Below, in pieces: positions 49,163 through 57,505 of a stretch of DNA of 64,000 nt; the stretch's first letter is position 1; each line of letters begins with the position of its first letter. The DNA comes from Archangium gephyra (lineage in GTDB: Bacteria; Myxococcota; Myxococcia; Myxococcales; Myxococcaceae), in NCBI RefSeq assembly GCF_001027285.1, contig NZ_CP011509.1, positions 7,278,501 through 7,342,500 on the forward strand, in the 5' to 3' direction. The notes under the pieces were generated by a model, which was not told the DNA's origin, ran no database searches, and saw nothing but the letters and a program-made list of their open reading frames with translations. Position numbers and translations under genes: made by a program.

Positions 49163-50554
49163 TCAGAAGAGGTAGGCCACGCTGGCCAGGAACGTCCAAT
49201 GGCCCTCGTCCCAGAACTGCCCCGACCAGGCGTGCGGCTGCTCGCCATCGCCGCCGCTCTTCTCCCAGAAGAAGCTGCTCTTGAGGACATAGGGCGGCAG
49301 TGGCCGGAAGTTCAGGCCGAGCGTCAACCGCGCCACGTCTCCCGAGGTGATGAACTCCGTGTCGGTGTCCTTCTCCTCGTAGCGGAGCGAGGCCGTGAAG
49401 TGGCCCTCCTTCCACTCGTCTGGCAGCAGCCGGAAGAAGGGCTCGATGCGGAAGCGGTAGTTGGCCTGCCCGTAGAAGCCGAACATCCCCGTGGGCACCC
49501 GGTCGCGGGTGTTGGCCGTCGAGCCGTTCGGGAAGCCCTGCACGAAGCCGGGATCGATGAAGGCGCCCACCACCTCGCCCGTCAGGTCCAGCGCGCCGAG
49601 CCGCCAGAAGACGTCGGCGTTGAGCATGTTCACCCGGCGGCCCTCGACGTCATACGCGCCCGTGTAGCCGGACAGGCCCGCCTCCAGCCCCAGGAAGGGC
49701 GAGACGGACACGCGGCCGGTGAGGGCCTTGTCGTTGTTGTTGTCCTCCAGGTGGCTGCCGCGCGCCGCCCGGAAGCCCTGGCCATCGAGGATCTTCGCGT
49801 CCAGGCCGTTGACCGCGTACACCTCGTAGGACAGGCGCCAGTCCCGGCCCAGGTCGAAGCCGCCCAGGAAGCCCGCGCCGGACTCGAACCAGGTGGTGGG
49901 AACGATCGTCGTGTACGCGATGGGGCGCTCGGGCAGCTCCTGCGCCGGCGCGTCGTGCCGCAGGTTGTACGCGCCCACCGGCACCAGGATGACGCCCGCC
50001 CGGAAGGTAGCCCAGTCCGTCAACATCAGATCCACCACCGAGAACTCGAGCAGCACCTCGCCCGCGCCCAGGCTGCCGTCGCGCTTGAGCGGGCTGCCCG
50101 CGAACTCGAACTCGATCTCCGTCGCCGTGGAGACGCGCTCGGAGATGTGGCTGTAGACGAAGAGCACGTACCGGTGGGCACGGAACGTGGTCACGCCCTG
50201 CTGGGGCAGGATGAAGTCATGCTCGGCGTAACCGCCCAGCGTCGTCCGGTCGAGGATCGCCGCCGCCCGCTGCGCCAGCGTGGTGGTGGGCTGGAGCCGC
50301 TCGGTGAAGGTGTCCTGCTCCGTCTGGCCGGGCGTCTCGGCGTTGGGCGCCGGAGCCGCCGTGCCCGTCCCGGCCGGATCCTCCAGGCCTTCCAGGTCCA
50401 GCTTCGGGCCCTCCTCCTGCTTCGGCGCGTCCTCCGCCGGGCGCGCGGGCGTGGAGCCCTCTTCTTGCGCGAGACCCGTGAGGGGCGCGAGCAGCAGGCA
50501 CAGCAGAAACAGGTGATGGCGGCCCGGCATGGTGGCTCTCGAAGTCATACGCAT
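49163..50554 (-). CDS. Outer-membrane beta-barrel (porin-like)
   Basis: 463 residues. Signal peptide to about residue 30 (LLAPLTGLAQ), acidic Pro-rich linker, then amphipathic strands (HRYVLFVYSHISERVSTATEIEFEF, split: YVLFVYSHIS, STATEIEFEF) and a terminal aromatic (SVAYLF). The pattern resembles phosphate-selective-porin-like barrels. DNNND and acidic loops could bind cations. The start overlaps the lipoprotein stop (TGATG). Probably the outer-membrane conduit of this cluster (inference). Confidence 0.8.
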   Translation of the reverse strand: MRMTSRATMPGRHHLFLLCLLLAPLTGLAQEEGSTPARPAEDAPKQEEGPKLDLEGLEDPAGTGTAAPAPNAETPGQTEQDTFTERLQPTTTLAQRAAAILDRTTLGGYAEHDFILPQQGVTTFRAHRYVLFVYSHISERVSTATEIEFEFAGSPLKRDGSLGAGEVLLEFSVVDLMLTDWATFRAGVILVPVGAYNLRHDAPAQELPERPIAYTTIVPTTWFESGAGFLGGFDLGRDWRLSYEVYAVNGLDAKILDGQGFRAARGSHLEDNNNDKALTGRVSVSPFLGLEAGLSGYTGAYDVEGRRVNMLNADVFWRLGALDLTGEVVGAFIDPGFVQGFPNGSTANTRDRVPTGMFGFYGQANYRFRIEPFFRLLPDEWKEGHFTASLRYEEKDTDTEFITSGDVARLTLGLNFRPLPPYVLKSSFFWEKSGGDGEQPHAWSGQFWDEGHWTFLASVAYLF

Positions 50555-51258
50555 CACTCGCCCGTCTCGGCGTCCATGCAGCGGCCACGCATGCACGTCT
50601 TGCCCGTGGCGCACTCGCTCTCCGGGTTGGTGCCCCCACAGCACACGCCCACGCAGACGCAGCACACGGTGCCCTCGGGCGCGGTGCCCGCCAGGCACTC
50701 GGGCGTTGCCTGACAGCTCGGGGGATCCACGCACACCACCGCCTTGGGCGCGTTCGACTCGCCCACGTACGTGACCGTGCCGTAGTACGAGTCCACCACC
50801 TCCCGGCCCGGACTCCCCATGTTGGTGTCGAAGTACTCGTAGACGCCCGGCTTCGGGAAGGCATAGCGCCAGTAGGAGAACGTCTGCCCGGACTCGGTCC
50901 CCACGTTGTAGGGGCGCACCAGGTTGGGGCTGAAGAGCGGCGCGGGCGACGACAGCGAGGTGATGTTGGTGGGCACCTCGGGCTGGTAGTTGCGGAACTC
51001 GACGATCTGCTCCGGCAACATGGACAGCCCGCCCGCTCGGGTGAACACCGCCGTGCCCTCCGGCACGTCCACCGTGTACCGCGGCCCGATGCACGTGGGC
51101 GTGATGGTGCGGTAGCGGCCATCGACGATGCGGTTGAGGGACACGGTGATACGGGGCACGCCCTTCGCCGAGTCCTGGACGGGCTGGAAGTCCGCGGGCG
51201 CGGGGCCCTTGCACGCAGCGGCACAGAGCGCGAAGGCGAGGAGGAGGCAGGCGCGCAT
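50554..51258 (-). CDS. Cupredoxin-like lipoprotein without copper ligands, Cys-rich tail
   Basis: 234 residues with lipobox CAAAC (Cys16). Residues about 50-170 look like a cupredoxin fold: GQTFSYWRYAFPKPGVYEYFD...GTVTYV matches the plastocyanin-type C-terminal half. The usual His (PHxVTS) is Thr in PTNITS, and the Cys of YEYFC is Asp, so copper cannot bind in the normal way. The last 60 residues hold about a dozen Cys (CCVCVGVCC and others), probably disulphide-bonded. It overlaps the glycosyltransferase stop by one base. Confidence 0.68.
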   Translation of the reverse strand: MRACLLLAFALCAAACKGPAPADFQPVQDSAKGVPRITVSLNRIVDGRYRTITPTCIGPRYTVDVPEGTAVFTRAGGLSMLPEQIVEFRNYQPEVPTNITSLSSPAPLFSPNLVRPYNVGTESGQTFSYWRYAFPKPGVYEYFDTNMGSPGREVVDSYYGTVTYVGESNAPKAVVCVDPPSCQATPECLAGTAPEGTVCCVCVGVCCGGTNPESECATGKTCMRGRCMDAETGE

Positions 51259-52793
51259 CAGAGGACCTTCTCGGGACGGGCCGGCGGCGCGGGCCGGTAG
51301 TGGAAGAGGACGATGTCGTGGGCGTGCGAGCGCATACGCCGGTTGCACGTGAAGCGCGACACGGGCTCCAGGTGGGGCGCGAGCGACTCGGCCCCGGGAG
51401 CGGTGGAGGTGACGTAGACGTCCGCCCCGGCGGCGGCCACGCGCTCCACCTCGCGGCGCAGCTGCTCGCCCGTGGCGGGACGGCCCGCGCGGAAGTGGGG
51501 CACGTAATGCTCGAAGAGCCGCGCCTCCTCGCCGGTGAAGAGCAGCATGCCGGACGGAGCCAGCGTGGAGGACACGTGCGCCACCAGCCGCGCCGCGGGC
51601 GAGGGCTCGCGGCCCTGCTCGAGTGCCACGGGCAGCATGACGGCCACGGTGCTCACGGCGAGGGCTCCGGCCACGGAGACAGAGACCCGGGACGGCCGGG
51701 CGCGGGCGAGCACCGCCACGCCCACCGCGGCCAGCAGGGACAGCGCGAGCACCACGGGCAGGGCATGGCGCGCCTTGAGCAGGTTCTGCCCGAGGAACAT
51801 CCACGCCGCGTAGGGGCCTCCGAGCACCAGTGCCAGCAGGGCCACGCGACGCTCGGTGGCGGACAGCGACGCACGCAGCGCCGCGTGGGCGAGCGCCACC
51901 AGGGACGCGGTCAGGCCGAGCGCCAGGAGGAGCCGCGCGGTCAGCACGGCCACGGAGTCACCGCCCACGCCAGGCCAGGGCAGCCCGAGACCCGCGCCCA
52001 GGATGTCGAAGCCGAAGTGCTCCAGGCGCCAGCCGAGGTCCGGGCGCACGGCCACGGTGCCGCCCCACTTGCCCGCGTGGCCGAGCAGGAAGCCCGAGCA
52101 GATGCGCAGCAGCTCCGCCGGGCCCGTGAGGACCACCAGGGGAACGAGCCACGCCCCCACGCCAATGCCACCGCCCGCGAGCGCCGCCAGCCGCCGGCCA
52201 CGAGGCACCACCAGGGCGAGCCCGAGCAGCGCCGGGAGGAACGAAGGCCGGGCCCCGAGCGCCACACCCGCCACCGCGCCCGCCAGCACCGCCATCCGGG
52301 GCGCGGAGTCGGCCACGCGCAGTGCGGCACAGGCGGCGAGCACCAGGAACGCGAGGCCCGTCCCATCCGAGCCCGGGGTGGCGCCGAAGAGCACGGGCAG
52401 GGGCAGCAGGGCCAACAGGGCCGAGGCCACCAGCGCCCCGGTGTCCCCAAGGTACCGCCGCAGCACGAGGCCCAGCGCGCCAATGGCCGCCGCTCCGAGG
52501 ACGAGTCCGGGCAGGGCCAGCGCCAGCACCTCGGAGGCACCAGCAGCCGAGGCGAGCCGCGCCAGGGCCACGTACACCGGGTAGCCCGGGAAGTGCGGAG
52601 CCTGCGCGGCGAGCTCGAAGCGGCTGAGGGAGCGCGCGAAGTTCACCGCATCCAGGTCCGGCAGGAGCCTGGGCAGCGCGAGCACGCGTGCGGTCACTCC
52701 GGCCCCCACCAGCAAGGCAAGGGCACCCGTGAAGGCCCGGGAAGGCGCGGAGTGAATGATTTTGAGATTCATTCTCAAAAACAGAGAATACAT
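51258..52793 (-). CDS. GT39-like integral membrane glycosyltransferase
   Basis: 511 residues, about ten membrane segments, and a C-terminal soluble part (about 420-511). LPDLDAVNFARSLSRF and HFPGYPVYVALARL near the start resemble the first periplasmic loop of GT-C (PMT/ArnT-like) transferases, with an Asp pair for catalysis. It would use a polyprenyl-phosphate sugar outside the membrane. First gene of the train. The Fur-like box overlaps the first codons if ATG 52793 is used; ATG 52772 also lies in the box, so the true start is uncertain. Confidence 0.78.
   Translation of the reverse strand: MYSLFLRMNLKIIHSAPSRAFTGALALLVGAGVTARVLALPRLLPDLDAVNFARSLSRFELAAQAPHFPGYPVYVALARLASAAGASEVLALALPGLVLGAAAIGALGLVLRRYLGDTGALVASALLALLPLPVLFGATPGSDGTGLAFLVLAACAALRVADSAPRMAVLAGAVAGVALGARPSFLPALLGLALVVPRGRRLAALAGGGIGVGAWLVPLVVLTGPAELLRICSGFLLGHAGKWGGTVAVRPDLGWRLEHFGFDILGAGLGLPWPGVGGDSVAVLTARLLLALGLTASLVALAHAALRASLSATERRVALLALVLGGPYAAWMFLGQNLLKARHALPVVLALSLLAAVGVAVLARARPSRVSVSVAGALAVSTVAVMLPVALEQGREPSPAARLVAHVSSTLAPSGMLLFTGEEARLFEHYVPHFRAGRPATGEQLRREVERVAAAGADVYVTSTAPGAESLAPHLEPVSRFTCNRRMRSHAHDIVLFHYRPAPPARPEKVL
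52760..52780. promoter_or_regulatory. Fur-box-like palindrome
   Basis: TTTTGAGA-N5-TCTCAAAA, 8-bp perfect arms. On the minus strand the core reads TGAGAAT-G-AATCTCA, which agrees at 11 of 14 positions with the 7-1-7 Fur consensus TGATAAT-N-ATTATCA. It is AT-rich in a GC-rich setting and lies between the divergent train and apbE, so it could control both. Confidence 0.6.
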
Positions 52794-52875
52794 GACGTAC
52801 TACGCGTCCGGGTAGGAGGTCAAGTTGAGGGGAGCGGTGGCACCAGTAGGCCATCTCATGTGACAGAGGGAGACC

Positions 52876-53892
52876 ATGATGCTGAGTGCCCTGCTGGTGG
52901 TGGTCGTGGCCGCTGCACCCGCTGTGCGAGTCCGCACCGAGACGCGTCCGATGATGGGGACGACGGTGACGGTGACGCTGGTGGGAGGCACGCCGGAGAA
53001 GGCGCGCGAGGGGTTCGACGCGGCCTTCGGCGCCTTCGAGCGCGTCAACCAGGTGATGAACGAGTGGCGCCCGGACAGCGAGCTGTCGGCGGTGAACCGC
53101 AAGGCGGGAGATGGGGAGTGGGTGACGGTGCCCGAGGACCTGTGCGCGGCGCTGAGGCGCGGGGTGCAGGGAGCGGAGCAGACGGGAGGGCTGTTCGACC
53201 CGACATGGGCGGCGCTGCGGGGAATGTGGAGATTCGGGACGGACCTGACCCCTGCCCTACCGGACGCGGCCGAGCTGAAGAAGCGGTGCGCGCTCATCTC
53301 GTACAAGGATCTGGAGTTCGCACCGGCGGCGGACGGAGGGGCGCCCGGGTGCGGCGTGCGGCTGAAGCGCGCGGGGATGCAGCTGGGACTGGGAGGCCTG
53401 GCGAAGGGCTGGGGCGTGGACGAAGCGGTGAAGAAGCTACGGGGACAGGGGTTCAAGGACTTCTTCGTGCAGGCCGGGGGAGACTTCTACGCGGCGGGGA
53501 AGAAGGCGGGCCGGCCGTGGAAGGTGGGGATCCGGGATCCGCGAGGCGAGCCGGACAGTGTCTTCGCGGTGCTCGAGGTCTCCGACGCGGCGTTCTCGAC
53601 CAGTGGGGACTACGAGAACTTCTTCGTGCTGGAGGGCAAGCGCTACCACCACATCATCGATCCACGGATGTGCTACCCGGCGACGGCCTCGCGCTCGGCG
53701 ACGGTGCTCGCCCCGAGTGCGGTGGACGCGGAGGTGCTGACCAAGTCCGTGTTCATCCTCGGAGGCCAGGAGGGACTGGCGCTTGCGGAGAAGCACGGCG
53801 CCTCTGCGGTGGTGGTGACGGGGGACAACCAGGTGCTGGTCTCACCCAGGTTGGAGAAGAGGCTTAAGCGACTGAAACCACCCAGCCCCTGA
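52876..53892 (+). CDS. apbE: ApbE-family FAD:protein FMN transferase
   Basis: 338 residues with a signal peptide and no lipobox Cys. Typical ApbE motifs: MGTTVTVTL, LGGLAKGWGVDEA, GGDFYA, and STSGDYENFFVLEGKRYHHIIDP, where the SGDY and HHIIDP residues bind FAD/Mg. It attaches FMN to Thr in periplasmic proteins; the natural substrate is the FMN-binding protein encoded at 48025. AGGGAGACC precedes the ATG. It is divergent from the train across the Fur-like box. Confidence 0.93.
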   Translation: MMLSALLVVVVAAAPAVRVRTETRPMMGTTVTVTLVGGTPEKAREGFDAAFGAFERVNQVMNEWRPDSELSAVNRKAGDGEWVTVPEDLCAALRRGVQGAEQTGGLFDPTWAALRGMWRFGTDLTPALPDAAELKKRCALISYKDLEFAPAADGGAPGCGVRLKRAGMQLGLGGLAKGWGVDEAVKKLRGQGFKDFFVQAGGDFYAAGKKAGRPWKVGIRDPRGEPDSVFAVLEVSDAAFSTSGDYENFFVLEGKRYHHIIDPRMCYPATASRSATVLAPSAVDAEVLTKSVFILGGQEGLALAEKHGASAVVVTGDNQVLVSPRLEKRLKRLKPPSP

Positions 53893-53964
53893 ACAAACTG
53901 AGACACAATCACGGCTGGAACACAGGCCCGCGTACCGAAACCGCGTTTCACCAATTCAGCCTAC

Positions 53965-54591
53965 TCACCTCTTGCGCGTAGGGAACCCCAAACTCTCAAC
54001 AACACCTTGCGCGTTCTTCAGCCTTTCTCTCCGAGCCTCAAGCCTTTGATAGACCTTCGCGTGAAGCTCCCGATTGAACGAGGAAACATCTTGCTCAATC
54101 CACTCCAACCACTGCTTGATATTTGCCAACTCCTGCTGGAAAGAGGCCTTTACCTGTTCCGCATTCAGTGAAATCCCCTGCCGAGAAACAACCAACTCCC
54201 GATTCTCGACGCGTGCGCGCGGAGGATTAGAACTCCAACGTGAAGGCCGTGCGGAAAACAGCTCGGGATTTCCTTCAAACGGAACAAAGAAAGAGATTTG
54301 AGTCCCCGGCTTGTAAGCAGGACGGCTCCTATCAAACAACATGAAGTTCGGATCGCCACGAACATCCACCTGAGCCTCTTGCTGCTCAACGGTTACCTTA
54401 TCCTCCAGAAGACGAGGCGCCGTGAGTGCGTGCTGGCTGGCCAACTGCGTAGCAATCTCAGCCAAATTACCGCTCTTCATTTTTTCGGCATCGACAGCCT
54501 CGACAGCGCTATACACCGACGCCTCTCGACGCGTCATCAGCACACGAAGTTCCTGCTCATTAAACAGCAACATGTCGTTCGCCCCTCTCAT
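53965..54591 (-). CDS. Orphan protein of unknown function, AT-richer composition
   Basis: About 208 residues, soluble. FNEQELRVLM..., QQEAQVDVRGDPN, GTQISFFVPFEGNPELFSARPS and RLEARRERLKNAQGVVESLGFP are conserved-looking blocks, with a C-terminal coiled coil (about 150-205). I recall similar proteins encoded beside nuclease- or TIR-domain genes in other bacteria, but no such partner is adjacent here (weak inference). GC is clearly lower than neighbours, suggesting transfer. ATG 54591 has GGAGGAG upstream; GTG 54600 is an alternative. Confidence 0.6.
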   Translation of the reverse strand: MRGANDMLLFNEQELRVLMTRREASVYSAVEAVDAEKMKSGNLAEIATQLASQHALTAPRLLEDKVTVEQQEAQVDVRGDPNFMLFDRSRPAYKPGTQISFFVPFEGNPELFSARPSRWSSNPPRARVENRELVVSRQGISLNAEQVKASFQQELANIKQWLEWIEQDVSSFNRELHAKVYQRLEARRERLKNAQGVVESLGFPTRKR

Positions 54592-54850
54592 CAGCTTCAC
54601 TCCTCCAGACAGGGAGATACCCCACCAAGCAAACTCAGTGAGTGCTCAGGAATATACCCCATCAACAGACGAATGTACCCAAATCAAAGGAGGGCTGCCG
54701 AACCAGCAGCAAGTCCTTGAGCTTTCGACTCAAACAAAATCACGCACTTCAGCTTTCTTGGCACCTGCAGTGTATTTCAAGACATTCAGGAGAAGCTGAC
54801 TTTAGAAGTACTCCTGCAAATCAAACAGAAATTCTCACCCATTGGCATAA
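54592..54850. other. AT-rich intergenic region
   Basis: About 260 bases between the orphan gene and imuB, of lower GC than any other stretch here. It holds the likely promoter of the orphan gene. No repeat, RNA gene or operator is recognised. Confidence 0.4.
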
Positions 54851-56362
54851 TCAATCGAAGAGACCCTGGAGGTAGAAGCGGCCGTCCCGCGCGTCCCGGA
54901 ACACCCACGCCGGGCCCAGTCCCTCGAAGTGCACCCGGTAGTAGTCGCGGCTGTACGGCCTCGCGTCCCACCAGTCCCCGCTCAGCCGCTCCGGGCCCAC
55001 CAGCGCCATCACCCGGCGCCTCCGCCCTCCCAGCCTCGCCGCCAGCAGCTCTCCCGAGGCCGTTATCTCCACGTCGATCGTGGCCGGCGTCCCCAGCATC
55101 CGCGAGGGCCTCTCCCGCATCACCTCGGGCACCGGCTCCGCCGCCTCCACCGGCTGCAGCAGCTCGCCCTCCAGTCCGCGCCTCATGGGCGGTGGCCGGA
55201 AGGTCTTGGTCTCATACGCGTCCTCGGGCCGGTGCGTGTCCTCCAGCGCCGCCATGAAGAGCGCGTCCTCGCCCAGCGCCGTCGCCAGCCGCGAGAGCAC
55301 CACCTCCAGCGCCGCGTCTCCCTCGGGTGCGTCTCCCAACGCCAGTTGCTGGCCCCGGTCCTCGCAGTCCTCCTCCACCCGGAGGATCAGCCCCGCCACC
55401 GGTCCCTCGAGCCGCACGTCCGACAGCCGGTGCCGCGTCAGCTCCAGCAGCATCTTCGCCTGCGCCGTCGGCCTCGCCAGCGTCAGCGGCACCACCGCCT
55501 GTCCCGACGGGTCCAGCTTCAACGTCAGGTTCAGCCGCACCGCCGCGCGCTTCCGGCCTCCCAGCCGCCCGCACAGCCGGTCCAGCACCGTCTTCAGCGC
55601 GAATTGCAGTGGCTCCAGCGACTCGGCCGCCCACTCCAGCGTCAGCCGCTCCTCCAGCACCTCTTCCAGCACCTCCGCGATGAACGGCGTCTCATCCCCG
55701 CCCCGGCAGCGCGCGTGCGCCCTCATCCCCGCCGCGCCGCCTCGCGCCGTCACCGCTCCCACCGGCAGCCCCGCCACCTCGCCCAGCGTCATCAGCCCGA
55801 GCGCCGCGAACGCCGTCTGCTCCGGGCCCTCCAGCGCACTCAGCGGCAGCGGCGCCAGCGCCTGCGCGCTCTCTCCTTCCGGCACCACGCTCATCCGCGG
55901 CGCCCCATGCCTCGCCAGCGCCCTCGCGGTGAACTTCTCCGAGGCCACCACCACCCTCCCCCTCCACCCCAGCTCCGAGCACTGTGCCAGCACCTTCGCG
56001 CACAGCCCCTCCTCCCCCTTCGCCAGGTTCGCCGCGCTCGCGTCGAACCACAGCCCGTCCGGCTCCGACAGCTGGAAGCCCGGCGCCAGCCCCATCAGCA
56101 TCTCGCCAATGCCCACCAGCGCCCGCCGCTCCTCCTCCGGCCGGTACGGGAAATGTCTCAGCGCCGGCTCCAGCGCCGTCGCCGCCGTCACCGTCATCCC
56201 CTGCTTCACTCCCGCCTTCAGCGCACTCGTGGACGCGCACGCCACCCGCTGCTGGCCTCGTACCTCCTCCACCAGCACGAACGGCCTGCCCGCCAGCTCC
56301 GGCAGCTCGATGACCTTGCGCTGCACCGGAAAGCGCGAAAAGTGCAGATACCCCAACCGCAT
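54851..56362 (-). CDS. imuB: ImuB, Y-family-polymerase-like mutasome subunit
   Basis: 503 residues. Y-family fold (GYLHFSRFPVQRKVIELPELAGRPFVLVEE, abbreviated: LHFSRFPVQRK, ACASTSALKAGVKQGM), with the catalytic acidic residues replaced, as in ImuB. The C-terminal part is the ImuB-specific tail (DWWDARPYSRDYYRVHFEGLGPAWVFRD). ImuB is the hub that joins DnaE2, ImuA and the beta clamp. It lies 21 bases downstream of imuA, one operon. Confidence 0.93.
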   Translation of the reverse strand: MRLGYLHFSRFPVQRKVIELPELAGRPFVLVEEVRGQQRVACASTSALKAGVKQGMTVTAATALEPALRHFPYRPEEERRALVGIGEMLMGLAPGFQLSEPDGLWFDASAANLAKGEEGLCAKVLAQCSELGWRGRVVVASEKFTARALARHGAPRMSVVPEGESAQALAPLPLSALEGPEQTAFAALGLMTLGEVAGLPVGAVTARGGAAGMRAHARCRGGDETPFIAEVLEEVLEERLTLEWAAESLEPLQFALKTVLDRLCGRLGGRKRAAVRLNLTLKLDPSGQAVVPLTLARPTAQAKMLLELTRHRLSDVRLEGPVAGLILRVEEDCEDRGQQLALGDAPEGDAALEVVLSRLATALGEDALFMAALEDTHRPEDAYETKTFRPPPMRRGLEGELLQPVEAAEPVPEVMRERPSRMLGTPATIDVEITASGELLAARLGGRRRRVMALVGPERLSGDWWDARPYSRDYYRVHFEGLGPAWVFRDARDGRFYLQGLFD

Positions 56363-56383
56363 GTCCGTTCCTCTCCCCTCGCC

Positions 56384-57232
56384 TCAGTGCAGCGCCGTGC
56401 CCGCTTCCAGGCTCGCCCGCAACGACGGCATCGGCGTGTCACGGCCCGGGCGCTGCCACAGGATTCCCCGATGTCCCTCGGACGGAGGCTGCTCCCTCGG
56501 GAGCTCCGGCACCGTCACGTCCTCCGCTGGCGGCAGCTCCGACCCCCACGGGGCCTCGCCTCCCTCCAGCTCCGGATAGAGCGCCTTCCACGGCACCAGC
56601 GTTCGAGCACCGATTCCTCCCTGCCGGCTTCGCACCACCTCCACCGACAGGCCGTCCTCGTCTCGCGCCTCCGTGCGCAGCCTCATCATCCCGTCCCCCG
56701 GGGCCTCCGGCGCCGTCAGCAGCAGCAGCAGGCTCCCGCCTCGCACCGCCGCGTCCATCAGCCGCTTGCCCTCCGCCGGGGACAGTCGCACTCCTCCCGC
56801 GCCCTTGGGACCCCGCGTCAGATCCAGCACCACGCACGCGAAGGCCCCGCTCCTCACCAGCTGCACCGCCGACCACGCCAGCTGCTCCGCCGTCTTCGGC
56901 CGCACCATCAGCAGCCGGGCAGGGTCTACCCCCGCTGCCACCGCCGCCGGCGGGTAGAGCTCTCCAGGTCCATCCACGTACGCGCACAGCCGCCCTTCCC
57001 GGTGCGCCGACGCCACCGCCCTCAAGGCCAGGCTCGTCCTCCCCGAGGCCGCCTCCCCCCACAGCTCCACCACCTGCCCCAACGGCAGCCCTCCCCCCGG
57101 CAGCAGCTCGTCAAAGGCCTCCACCCCCGTCCTCAGCGCCGCCAGGTACTTCCTCGGCGCCGCTTGCAACCGGCGGATCTGCTCCCTCAGCGCCTCCACC
57201 GTCACCGATGCCTTCTCGGCCGTCGCACTCAT
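56384..57232 (-). CDS. imuA: ImuA, RecA-like mutasome subunit
   Basis: 282 residues. RecA/SulA-like fold with P-loop-like GEAASGRTSLAL (near 60), VVLDLTRG and LLLLLTAPE. It regulates the mutasome through interaction with ImuB and RecA. ATG 57232 has GGGGGAC upstream, and the LexA-like box ends 25 bases further up, so the operon is expected to be SOS-induced. Confidence 0.9.
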   Translation of the reverse strand: MSATAEKASVTVEALREQIRRLQAAPRKYLAALRTGVEAFDELLPGGGLPLGQVVELWGEAASGRTSLALRAVASAHREGRLCAYVDGPGELYPPAAVAAGVDPARLLMVRPKTAEQLAWSAVQLVRSGAFACVVLDLTRGPKGAGGVRLSPAEGKRLMDAAVRGGSLLLLLTAPEAPGDGMMRLRTEARDEDGLSVEVVRSRQGGIGARTLVPWKALYPELEGGEAPWGSELPPAEDVTVPELPREQPPSEGHRGILWQRPGRDTPMPSLRASLEAGTALH

Positions 57233-57256
57233 CACGTCCCCCGTCCCACACTGGAC

Positions 57257-57272
57257 CTGAAACTGGGTTCAG
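57257..57272. promoter_or_regulatory. LexA-like SOS box of imuA-imuB
   Basis: CTGAAACTGGGTTCAG. Same length and half-sites (CTGA-N6-GTTCAG) as the box at dnaE2 (25849). It fits about 14 of 17 positions of the Myxococcus LexA motif as I recall it. Confidence 0.7.
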
Positions 57273-57374
57273 TATGCCGGGCGGGCTGACATGCGCCAGG
57301 AAATGTCGCCTGGTGATCAGCCGGACGGCTTCTTTTTCACGGTTATTCGGGTGGGTGCGCAGGGGAGACGACAG

Positions 57375-57410
57375 ACCCTCACCCCTACCCTCTCCCAGTG
57401 GGAGAGGGGG
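57375..57410. repeat. Dispersed hairpin repeat, copy 6
   Basis: ACCCTCACCCCTA-CCCTCTCCC-AGT-GGGAGAGGG, perfect 9-bp arms. It is paired with copy 7 only 30 bases away. Confidence 0.8.
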
Positions 57411-57439
57411 TTGACGCGGGCTCAACCTGGGGTCCAGGC

Positions 57440-57474
57440 ACCCTCACCCCGTCCCTCTCCCGGAGGGAGAGGGG
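57440..57474. repeat. Dispersed hairpin repeat, copy 7
   Basis: ACCCTCACCCCGT-CCCTCTCCC-GGA-GGGAGAGGG, the closest copy to the consensus. Same orientation as copy 6. It ends 32 bases before the stop of the VWA gene on the minus strand. Confidence 0.8.
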
Positions 57475-57505
57475 TTCTTGGGGGCTTGGGGTTCTTGGGG
57501 GCTGC

